6,079 bases of DNA from Pseudobdellovibrionaceae bacterium (GTDB lineage: Bacteria; Bdellovibrionota; Bdellovibrionia; Bdellovibrionales; Bdellovibrionaceae). Below the pieces are notes generated by a model. The model was not told the DNA's origin. It did not search any database and saw only the letters and a program-made list of their open reading frames with translations. Of the stretch, positions 1 through 4,848 are shown one piece after another (the stretch's first letter is position 1; each line of letters begins with the position of its first letter). Location: contig JACMRP010000050.1 in the NCBI GenBank assembly GCA_014376325.1, positions 1 to 6,079 on the forward strand, written 5' to 3'. The position numbers and the translations under genes are program-made.

Positions 1-329
1 CGGTAGATCAAACCGAGATCAATCACCTCGTCGCCAAGAATTTGGCAATGGATCGGAACATCTCCAGAAAATTTAAACGGCTTTTCTGATTGTAGATTTG
101 TTCCGTTGAGGACCAGGCCATCGCCGCGGAGGATAACCAACCATCGATCGTAGCCCTTGAAAAGTGAAAACGGACCGGGGCCGGTGACGGCCGCAGAGCT
201 CAGGCGCCAAAGAAATGATTCACCAGCCGGGTCCGCGTCTTGCGGAAATATTTGGATCTGCGAAGTGCTGCCGCCGCCATTTTTCCAGGGCATGCTTCGG
301 TAGTTTTCACTTCGCAAAAGTTTGAGCAC
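1..329 (-). CDS. HutD/Ves-family protein, N-terminal 109 codons (3' end beyond window)
   Basis: Reading the minus strand from GTG at 329 gives an open frame to the window edge. Family hallmarks appear in order: Y10-R-x-x-P-W-K-N-G-G-G20, then W41-R-L-S, G52-P-F-S-x-F57 with G59-x-D61-R, L67-x-G-D-G71, P84-F-x-F-x-G-D90, and D104-L-G-L near the cut. This matches the bicupin HutD/Ves family. Members include HutD of Pseudomonas histidine-utilisation loci and the E. coli protein Ves; the biochemical role is not firmly established. The visible part covers nearly all of a small member, so only a short tail should be missing. GTG 329 is chosen because the next in-frame ATG (293) would cut into the conserved YRxxPWKNGGG segment, and a stop lies eight codons upstream. 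There is no clear Shine-Dalgarno sequence. The start follows the upstream gene's stop by 4 bp, suggesting translational coupling. No hut enzymes are visible nearby. Confidence 0.85.
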   Translation of the reverse strand, partial: MLKLLRSENYRSMPWKNGGGSTSQIQIFPQDADPAGESFLWRLSSAAVTGPGPFSLFKGYDRWLVILRGDGLVLNGTNLQSEKPFKFSGDVPIHCQILGDEVIDLGLIY

Positions 330-333
330 AGAT

Positions 334-936
334 TTAGAAGCCGACGTTCAGGATCGGCGAAATTTCGAAAGGGCCTTTTTTATTAAAATTCGCGAGCCCG
401 ATTTGGACTCCGTGCAGATTATCCGCCACGTTTACGAGACCAATTTGTAAGCCGTAAACATCTTTGGCCCGATTGTAGAGACCGATTTGGAATCCGTAGA
501 TATCCGTAAACGGCGCCACGTTCGCAAGCGCCGCAAGCTGCACGCCCCAGACTTCCGAGGCCGCTTGATTGTAATTTGCCCCGAGCGCAAACTGTAAGCC
601 GTACACACTCGTCTTGCTGGTATTAATATTAGTCAATCCAGCGAATTGCATTCCGATCGCGTCGGTTGTGCCTTTGGTATAATTGAACAATCCCGAAACG
701 GCGATCCCGGTAAAACTTTGCTCTGTGATATTACCGCCAATAGCCAAGTCAATTCCGCGGACGTCTCGGTGGCGGCCCCAAAAGACGCTGGCGCGTATTC
801 CGTTGACGTTAAAATCGGAAGGTGGAAATTGCACCGGCGGCGCTATATTCACGGAGATCGGCGAAAGTGCTGCCTCGGCAGAGACGTTCATGATCAGGGC
901 GGCTACTAGGAGAAACGGGCTAATATATTTTTTCAT
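334..936 (-). CDS. Secreted/outer-membrane surface-repeat protein (LA_2272-like repeats)
   Basis: This 200-residue protein starts with a typical signal peptide: M-K-K, hydrophobic residues 7-18, and likely cleavage near S-A-E-A (20-23). A Pro-rich linker (about 33-39) follows. From about residue 57 to 188 there are roughly eight tandem units of 15-20 residues built on the pattern V/I-x-G-x-Q-x-G/A-L-x-N, for example VYGLQIGLVN and LHGVQIGLAN. This alternating pattern suits amphipathic beta strands and resembles the repeats of LA_2272-type surface proteins. The chain ends ISPILNVGF; a terminal Phe after alternating hydrophobics is typical of outer-membrane beta-barrel proteins. I choose ATG 936 rather than the in-frame ATG at 975 because the signal peptide begins there; neither start has a good Shine-Dalgarno sequence. 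The HutD-like gene follows after 4 bp. Molecular function is unknown; surface exposure is inferred. Confidence 0.8.
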   Translation of the reverse strand: MKKYISPFLLVAALIMNVSAEAALSPISVNIAPPVQFPPSDFNVNGIRASVFWGRHRDVRGIDLAIGGNITEQSFTGIAVSGLFNYTKGTTDAIGMQFAGLTNINTSKTSVYGLQFALGANYNQAASEVWGVQLAALANVAPFTDIYGFQIGLYNRAKDVYGLQIGLVNVADNLHGVQIGLANFNKKGPFEISPILNVGF

Positions 937-942
937 GGGTTC

Positions 943-970
943 ATTGTAGGCAGGTTTGCTTAAAAGTAAA
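943..970 (-). promoter_or_regulatory. Candidate promoter of the surface-repeat gene, possibly leaderless
   Basis: On the minus strand, TTTACT (970-965, 4 of 6 to TTGACA) is separated by 16 bp from TACAAT (948-943, 5 of 6 to TATAAT). Only 6 bp separate the -10 box from the A of ATG 936. A start at the usual distance would therefore fall on or beside the start codon, which fits the absence of a Shine-Dalgarno sequence. This is inferred from sequence only. Confidence 0.4.
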
Positions 971-1205
971 ACCATTTACTGGACGAAGGTCGCGGAGGTC
1001 GGAGACTCTATGGAATCTAAATTTAAAAGTTACATTGAATCTTGTGCTTGAAAATTTGCTTTCGAATGCGCGCAAGTTCAGGTGTTTCGTCAGAATGGTG
1101 GCTCATCTTTTTCGTTCGATTAACGCGGGGCTCTGCCTTCGTCATTAGACAGTACCTCGCAGTTCCGGCTAAAAAGAAGTTACTAGCATAAACAGGGGGC
1201 GCAAG

Positions 1206-1589
1206 ATGAGACCCGGAAGAGAACTCGATACTTTTATTGCTCGTGAAGTTTTAGGCCACGTCGTAAAAGTGAAACAAAAAGAACTTTGGGAAGTCACCGA
1301 AAAGGGCGAGCGCCCACTTCGAAAATTTTCGCGCGATATCACATCTGCGTGGGAAGTTGTTGAGAAAATGGGAATCACGATCATCCCGATCGAAGGCAAT
1401 AGCTGGTTTGCATTTGTGGGCAACGGCCGCGCTTGGAAAAGTCCTGCGGCCTTCATCGAATTTTTAGGTCAAGGAGACTTTATGAGTTCGGGCGCAGCCG
1501 TCGGCGAAGACCCGGCCGAAGTCATCTGCATCGCCGCCTCAAAAGCCATCGAAAAGAAAAAATCCCAAGAACCAGCCGCAGAATGCTAA
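1206..1589 (+). CDS. Phage ABA-sandwich (BC1872-like) domain protein
   Basis: This 127-residue protein starts M-R-P-G-R-E-L-D-x-x-I-A-R-E-V-L-G, carries F41-S-R-D-I-T-S-A-W-E-V-V-E-K54 in the middle, and ends with P103-A-E-V-I-C-I-A-A-S-K-A113. These three blocks in this order are the signature I recall for the small phage ABA-sandwich domain, found in phage and prophage genes and sometimes in host accessory DNA. Its role is unknown. Residues 80-100 (AAFIEFLG to SSGAAVGE) look like an insertion between the beta part and the last helix. The Lys-rich tail after 115 is probably disordered. The start is firm: AGGGGG (1194-1199) lies 6 nt before ATG 1206. No other phage gene is in view, so it may be a lone survivor or a domesticated gene. 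Spacer 937-1205 separates it from the divergent surface-repeat gene; I see no gene there. No convincing terminator follows it. Confidence 0.75.
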   Translation: MRPGRELDTFIAREVLGHVVKVKQKELWEVTEKGERPLRKFSRDITSAWEVVEKMGITIIPIEGNSWFAFVGNGRAWKSPAAFIEFLGQGDFMSSGAAVGEDPAEVICIAASKAIEKKKSQEPAAEC

Positions 1590-1688
1590 AAAGAACCAGG
1601 TCGCTTTTCCTACTCAGTCCTTGTTAGTTTGGATTTGGGTGACCGTCGGGGGAGGGATCTTTGCCTGCGGTTGCCTTCTCCGGTCGGG

Positions 1689-1782
1689 CCGGCATCCATG
1701 CCGGGAACAGCGAAGAGCTCGGGCGCCTGCCCTCGGCGCCTTTTGGCGCTCGCCCTGGTAGGCGACTTTCGCTATTCGCTTT
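1689..1782 (+). repeat. 94-bp hairpin-rich repeat, copy 1 (downstream of the transposase gene)
   Basis: This copy matches the reverse complement of 2684-2777 without gaps at 87 of 94 positions. It holds four successive potential hairpins: CCGGCAT/ATGCCGG (1689-1704), GGGC-gcct-GCCC (1721-1732), GGCGCC-tttt-GGCGCT (1735-1750) and a weaker gccc-tggt-aggc (1752-1763). It ends with an unpaired segment, ACTTTCGCTATTCGCTTT. Similarity may resume at CGGAGG (1789-1794) after a 6-nt insertion. It begins 47 bp past the transposase stop codon, so the transposase transcript probably runs into it. Confidence 0.85.
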
Positions 1783-1829
1783 AGGCGCCGGAGGCTCTGG
1801 CTCCATTTCCCATTTTTTTTCGCCAGATT

Positions 1830-2354
1830 TTATGTTCTTTTCCTCCCTTCATTCTCTTTCACCTTCTTGCAAATTTTCGATTTCTTCTCGCGCTTTATGT
1901 ATCCAAACGCCTCTAAATCATTCAGATCGTGATACGCAAAAACGTTCTTCAGATCTTTTCCCCAGGAAAGAATCCGCGTGAAGGGGCGAAGTTCAAAAAT
2001 GCCTTTGAAGGTTGGGCCTTTCGCTTTGCAGATTTTCTGCACGATCGCGGCGGTTACCGCACGGATGAATGCGTTGTATGCAGATCGACTCGGAATTAAA
2101 ATAATCATGTGGATGTGTGTCCAATTCAAAGACGTACGAAGTACTTTAATTTTAAAGCGCGAAGCCCAACCTTGAATCAGATCCACAAGCGGCCTGTTGC
2201 CAGGATTAAAAAAGCGAGAATGGGAAGTTTTAAGAATTAGATGAATCGGCCTCTTTGTCGATAGCGTGCGCGCTGTTTTACGTTTGCCTTCAAGTAAGGA
2301 TCCACCAAATGAATGTCGAAAATTATTCATAAATTCAAAGCTACATTGTTTCAC
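1830..2354 (-). CDS. REP-associated tyrosine transposase (RAYT; IS200-like Y1/HUH family)
   Basis: This 174-residue protein carries the marks of single-strand Y1 transposases. F16-G-G-S-L-L-x-G-K-R-K26 is a block I recall in this RAYT subgroup. R35-P-I-H-L-I-L-K-T is the first core strand. H80-I-H82 in the strand W-T-H-I-H-M-I-I-L is the metal-binding HUH motif. R123-P-F-T-R precedes Y141-H-D-L-N145-D-L-E-A-F-G, which aligns with the family's Y-I-x-x-N-P-V-x-A-G block and supplies the likely catalytic Tyr141. The catalytic set therefore looks complete, although the usual NP is ND. The C-terminus is a Lys/Arg-rich tail (154-174) that may bind DNA. RAYTs nick and rejoin single strands at REP palindromes. 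GTG 2354 is preferred because AGAGGAG lies 5 nt upstream and the K-Q-x-x-F N-terminus fits relatives. An in-frame TTG at 2402 would add 16 residues. The gene lies between inverted repeats, and its ribosome binding site is in a hairpin. Confidence 0.85.
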   Translation of the reverse strand: MKQCSFEFMNNFRHSFGGSLLEGKRKTARTLSTKRPIHLILKTSHSRFFNPGNRPLVDLIQGWASRFKIKVLRTSLNWTHIHMIILIPSRSAYNAFIRAVTAAIVQKICKAKGPTFKGIFELRPFTRILSWGKDLKNVFAYHDLNDLEAFGYIKREKKSKICKKVKENEGRKRT

Positions 2355-2357
2355 TCG

Positions 2358-2384
2358 ATCTCCTCTGCAAAAGTTAGAGGAGAT
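2358..2384 (-). promoter_or_regulatory. Hairpin that sequesters the transposase Shine-Dalgarno sequence
   Basis: In the transposase mRNA, ATCTCCTCT (2384-2376), a 9-nt loop, and AGAGGAGAT (2366-2358) form a perfect 9-bp stem. The 3' arm contains the AGAGGAG ribosome binding site, and the GTG start (2354) is 3 nt past the stem. The 5' arm is thus an exact anti-Shine-Dalgarno copy that should block ribosome access. Sequestration of the tnpA ribosome binding site by a 5' stem-loop is established for IS200. Applying it here is inference from the fold. Confidence 0.75.
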
Positions 2385-2683
2385 ATAACACGGCTTTCTC
2401 AAAGGTGAATTTCACAAGAATGCGGACCTAATAAAAATCCCCGCTAGAAACCCCTAATACCTTCGCCCCAGAATTAGTTTTGATTTTTTGAAACTCCAGA
2501 AACTAACTTCCGAAAACGCGTGATGGTGAGGCGATTAGCGTGCGAGAAAACACGTCAACATCTTTTCAAAATATTTTTGTTAAAGCGAGAATGTCACATT
2601 TCCAAAAATAATTTATCTTCCCCGAAAATGAATCGCGCCGCTGAAGTCAGGATTGCCGAAGAAACAAAGCTGAAACTCCTCCG
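2385..2683. other. About 300 bp with no recognisable gene, between the RAYT leader and repeat copy 2
   Basis: I find no credible coding frame on either strand. The plus-strand frame open through this stretch has phage- or host-like composition nowhere and crosses the repeat. The stretch is AT-rich and must hold the transposase promoter if there is one, but no convincing -35/-10 pair stands out. A long-looped imperfect inverted repeat, TTAGTTT (around 2474) with AAACTAA (around 2501), is present. No other structure is supported. Confidence 0.5.
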
Positions 2684-2777
2684 AAAGCGAATAGCGAAAG
2701 TCGCCCACCAGGGCGAGCGCCGAGAGGCGCCGAGGGCAGGAGCCCGAGCTTTTCGGTATTCCCGGCATGGATGCCGG
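2684..2777 (-). repeat. 94-bp hairpin-rich repeat, copy 2 (upstream of the transposase gene, inverted)
   Basis: This is the inverted partner of 1689-1782. Its hairpins lie at 2762-2777 (CCGGCAT/ATGCCGG), 2734-2745 (GGGC-agga-GCCC), 2716-2731 (AGCGCC-gaga-GGCGCC) and 2703-2714 (GCCC-acca-GGGC). The last is a perfect 4-bp stem here but has an A-C mismatch in copy 1. The adjacent CCTCCG (2678-2683) matches CGGAGG beyond a 6-nt indel in copy 1. It sits 329 bp upstream of the transposase start and 63 bp from the T-tract of the neighbouring terminator. Confidence 0.85.
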
Positions 2778-2840
2778 TGTTTGTTCAGGCTACAGCTAAG
2801 GATGAATCCTCTAGAAGCCGCGAGCGACGAATACCTCGAA

Positions 2841-2891
2841 GAAAAAATAAAAATCCCAGTCAGCCGCCGTGACGCTGAATCTCTGGGATTT
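2841..2891 (-). terminator. Intrinsic terminator of the minus-strand kinase/NAD(P)-binding operon
   Basis: On the minus strand, AAATCCCAG (2891-2883) pairs perfectly with CTGGGATTT (2859-2851). Inside it TCAGC (2878-2874) pairs with GCTGA (2864-2860). The stem is followed by TTTTTATTTTTTC (2853-2841). The stop codon of the NAD(P)-binding gene (2862-2860) is part of the inner stem. The terminator also insulates the RAYT unit from the operon's transcription. Confidence 0.9.
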
Positions 2892-3525
2892 CAAATATGT
2901 TTGGGCCCGTCAGATTCTTTGCGGCATCGATCATCGCGCGGCCCACTTGTTCGGTCGTCACCAAGTACTTCGGCAAAAAGGTTTCAATCAGTTTGTGCAA
3001 CGGCTTTGTCGCGTTGTATATGTAACGGTACATCTTTGTACTGCTGACCTCGCCATTTTTAGAAAGAATCATTCCTGGGCGGAACATCGTTGCGGATTTG
3101 AACGGCATCTTCATCAACGCGTTTTCGGTTTTGCCCTTCACCCGTGCCCACATGATAGGGCCTTTTTCGGTGCCGTCGCAGCCTGTGCCCGAGACGTAAC
3201 CAAAAGACATGCCGGGATTCAACTTCAATAGCAAGTGTGCAATCAACACCGGCAGTTCGTAATTAATCTTTGAGTACTCCGCTTCGTTTTTGCCAGCTGC
3301 GGTCGCGCCAAGAGTAAAGAGGCACGCGTCGTAACCGCTCAAGGCGCCAGATTGAGATTCGAGCTGATCGAGTTCCGGCAAATGAATTTGTTTTAATTTT
3401 GGATGAGTTATCTGTAAGGCCGAGCGTCCGACACACAAAACTTCCGAAATTTCTGAATCTAAAAGACACTCGCGGAGAACTCCTTGGCCGACCATTCCGC
3501 TCGCACCAAAAATAATTACTTTCAT
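2860..3525 (-). CDS. NAD(P)-binding Rossmann protein, TIP30/Fmp52-like atypical SDR
   Basis: This 221-residue protein begins M-K-V-I-I-F-G-A-S-G-M-V-G-Q-G, a textbook beta strand plus G-x-x-G-x-x-G dinucleotide loop (G7, G10, G13). C31-V-G-R34 ends the second strand, where Arg favours NADP(H). Later come L72-G-A-T, Y110-V-S-G-T-G, W126-A-R-V-K130-G-K-x-E and F148-R-P-G. The catalytic YxxxK of classical SDRs appears as W-x-x-x-K. I recall W-A-R-V-K-G as normal in this small atypical group, related to eukaryotic TIP30/HTATIP2 and yeast Fmp52, so activity may be reduced or different. The substrate is unknown. ATG 3525 is chosen because it sits exactly before the Rossmann strand and overlaps the kinase gene's stop codon (ATGA). 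A longer frame back to 3690 encodes an Arg-rich stretch inside the kinase gene and is not credible. An intrinsic terminator overlaps the 3' end. Confidence 0.85.
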   Translation of the reverse strand: MKVIIFGASGMVGQGVLRECLLDSEISEVLCVGRSALQITHPKLKQIHLPELDQLESQSGALSGYDACLFTLGATAAGKNEAEYSKINYELPVLIAHLLLKLNPGMSFGYVSGTGCDGTEKGPIMWARVKGKTENALMKMPFKSATMFRPGMILSKNGEVSSTKMYRYIYNATKPLHKLIETFLPKYLVTTEQVGRAMIDAAKNLTGPNIFEIPEIQRHGG

Positions 3526-4481
3526 AGGACTCTCTTCAGCCATTCGTAGGCAGGATGAAATTGTCTTTTTTGTAAGGCACGAAGGTCGGCAAGGCCTTTT
3601 AATTCTGGCTGGTGCGAATAAAAAGCGAAGAAGCCAGAGACCAAAATTGCCGCCAGCACGATTTCTTCTTTGCGGAATCCGCGATGCCATTTTGTTTCGT
3701 AGTACGCGATCACTTCTTCCGCAGGCGGCCCGCCCTCAACTTCAAGGCCGGGCAGCCAAAAACACAGATCCAACCATCTCGGCCCGACAGTCAAATACGG
3801 CCAGTCGACGAAAGTGACAATTCCTTTGTCAGAAATTAGAATGTTGTCGGAGCGCAAATCTAAATGGACCGGACACTTTTCGTACGTGAATGTATTTGAT
3901 ATCGATTCAAGTTCCAGGATGCGGTCCTGATGTTTACTTAACCAAGCGCGCTCTTTGTAGGGGGCTTCGAACATGGTGGACCAAGAACGCAGCTGCGTTT
4001 CGCTCTCGATCAGTCGACGCCAGTTATTTTGCGGAGTTAATTTCAGTTGCGGTTTGGTCATTCCAAAAAACTTTGAAGGCTTTGTGCTATGAAGTTGCAC
4101 CAGCCGGTCGACGACGTGATGCACTTGCGAGGTCGACCAGGGCGGCGTCTGAACGCGATCCGGAATCCATTGCAGAAATATAAAATGCCACTCTTCAAAT
4201 CGTAATACGCCCGCGTACTCTGGACCAAAATTCGCGACCTGCGGAATGTTCTGATAATTGTAAAGTTCGGCCCGAAACGCGTCACGGCCCTTGGCGGTGT
4301 TTTCCGAATGATCTACTTTCGCAAACAAATGAGTTCCGTTATGAAAGATCAGCTGAAATCTACCCATTGAGGAATAACCACCGTCGATGGACTGAACTTC
4401 GACGATGCGTGACGCAAATTTGCTCTCGATGGCTTCGATGGCCAGCTTGGGAATGTGCTTCCAGGTGGGGCGTTTATTCAT
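3522..4481 (-). CDS. Aminoglycoside-phosphotransferase-fold (APH/CHK-like) kinase
   Basis: This 319-residue protein has an APH-type protein-kinase-like fold. The N-lobe carries F53-A-K55 (probable ATP-binding Lys) and F69-R-A-E72 (probable helix-C Glu). The C-lobe carries the catalytic Brenner-type motif H206-L-D208-L-R-S-D-N213, then F225-V-D226-W, the metal-binding Asp, followed by G233-P-R-W-L-D-L. These residues are all intact, so it should transfer phosphate from ATP to the hydroxyl of a small molecule. The substrate cannot be read from sequence. APH homologs in environmental genomes are mostly metabolic rather than resistance enzymes, so resistance should not be assumed. It is cytoplasmic, with no signal peptide. 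ATG 4481 is preceded only by a weak GATGGGAT-type site. It overlaps the NAD(P)-binding gene by 4 bp, implying coupled translation, and lies 49 bp after the small membrane protein gene. Confidence 0.85.
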   Translation of the reverse strand: MNKRPTWKHIPKLAIEAIESKFASRIVEVQSIDGGYSSMGRFQLIFHNGTHLFAKVDHSENTAKGRDAFRAELYNYQNIPQVANFGPEYAGVLRFEEWHFIFLQWIPDRVQTPPWSTSQVHHVVDRLVQLHSTKPSKFFGMTKPQLKLTPQNNWRRLIESETQLRSWSTMFEAPYKERAWLSKHQDRILELESISNTFTYEKCPVHLDLRSDNILISDKGIVTFVDWPYLTVGPRWLDLCFWLPGLEVEGGPPAEEVIAYYETKWHRGFRKEEIVLAAILVSGFFAFYSHQPELKGLADLRALQKRQFHPAYEWLKRVL

Positions 4482-4530
4482 GATCCCATCACGCTAACGG
4501 CAAAATTTCAGTTTTGCAATCATCGGGGGC

Positions 4531-4743
4531 TTAGTGTTTGGGCCAGATTTTACCGATGCGTTTTGTATGAGCAAATGTTCGAATGAGGTCGATCCAACCA
4601 ATGAAAACAAGCACGATTAATCCAGCGCCCGCAGCGGCCGTACCGGGGCTCCCTTCCTGATACTTCATGACCGAGACGGTCCCGATCGCGATGATGATCA
4701 CAACGGCAAATACACAGGACAGGACAAACTTTTTTTGAAGCAA
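4531..4743 (-). CDS. Small two-helix membrane protein (70 aa)
   Basis: No family is recognised. The protein has a short basic N-terminus (M-L-Q-K-K), a first hydrophobic helix at about 6-26, and a short polar turn with K27-Y-Q-E-G-S-P-G. A Gly/Ala-rich second helix follows at about 35-55, then a basic tail (H59-T-K-R-I-G-K-I-W-P-K-H). The positive charge at both ends suggests both termini face the cytoplasm. The start is TTG 4743, preceded by AAGGA at a normal distance; no ATG is available upstream in a better context. It is the first gene of the minus-strand cluster. The kinase gene begins 49 bp downstream with no terminator between, only a weak AT-rich inverted repeat GCAAAA/TTTTGC (about 4500-4517). 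Co-transcription is likely but not proven. Confidence 0.6.
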   Translation of the reverse strand: MLQKKFVLSCVFAVVIIIAIGTVSVMKYQEGSPGTAAAGAGLIVLVFIGWIDLIRTFAHTKRIGKIWPKH

Positions 4744-4788
4744 TGAATTTCCTTAGGCGAAGGCGGGTCTGAACTGACCTTACAGTCT

Positions 4789-4827
4789 TTGGCGCTAATA
4801 ACAACGCATTGCTTTGAATATTGGCGC
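4789..4827. repeat. Direct repeat TTGGCGC in the divergent intergenic region
   Basis: TTGGCGC occurs at 4789-4795 and again at 4821-4827, 32 bp apart. That is close to three helical turns, between the divergently transcribed membrane-protein and YaeQ genes. Paired sites on one DNA face can bind a dimeric regulator, but a 7-mer repeated twice may also be chance. Confidence 0.25.
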
Positions 4828-4848
4828 AAGCGGTGGCACACTCGCCAA

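Larger units (their letters stand above)
1689..2777 (-). mobile_element. Candidate RAYT unit: Y1 transposase gene between inverted 94-bp hairpin repeats
   Basis: The unit spans 1,089 bp. Its outer ends are the two copies of a 16-bp palindromic hairpin (1689-1704 and 2762-2777), its arms are the 94-bp inverted repeats, and its only gene is the minus-strand REP-associated tyrosine transposase. RAYTs are known as single-copy host-type genes flanked by REP/BIME palindromes that they act on, so this may be a resident RAYT locus. Alternatively the whole block may be a small mobile element. Similarity stops abruptly outside 1689 and 2777, so I place the boundaries there. HUH enzymes make no target-site duplication, so its absence is not informative. 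Confidence 0.55.

Noticed and set aside
1795..1822. T8 tract after a GC-rich stretch as a plus-strand terminator for the ABA-sandwich gene
   Set aside because: The only stem before it (GGAG/CTCC) is 4 bp and is separated from the T tract by about ten bases, and the gene ends more than 200 bp upstream.
1661..1981. Plus-strand open frame across the first repeat copy, and the minus-strand frame 1624-1806
   Set aside because: They are low-complexity Pro/Ser/Arg-rich translations of the hairpin repeat and the antisense of the RAYT gene, with no ribosome binding site or family resemblance.
1830..2354. Loss of the catalytic Tyr, because the segment just after the HUH motif (AAIVQKI) lacks one
   Set aside because: In RAYTs the catalytic Tyr lies about 55-60 residues after HUH, in the YxxxNP block. 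Tyr141 in YHDLND is at that place, so the enzyme looks intact.
1689..2777. CRISPR array or tandem repeat array
   Set aside because: There are only two copies, in inverted orientation and nearly 1 kb apart, with a transposase gene between them.
2520..3047. Plus-strand 175-codon open frame across the second repeat copy
   Set aside because: It is Arg/Ser-rich, crosses the repeat and the terminator, and runs antisense into the NAD(P)-binding gene.
3526..3690. N-terminal extension of the NAD(P)-binding protein to 276 residues
   Set aside because: The extra 55 residues are Arg-rich antilogous sequence inside the kinase gene. The Rossmann strand begins right at ATG 3525, which overlaps the kinase stop.
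3522..4481. Aminoglycoside resistance gene
   Set aside because: The fold and catalytic residues are APH-type, but no subfamily-specific resistance signature is recognisable and chromosomal APH homologs act on many substrates.
4499..4518. Inverted repeat GCAAAA/TTTTGC between the membrane-protein and kinase genes as a terminator
   Set aside because: The stem is only 6 bp and AT-rich, with no T tract following it on the minus strand.
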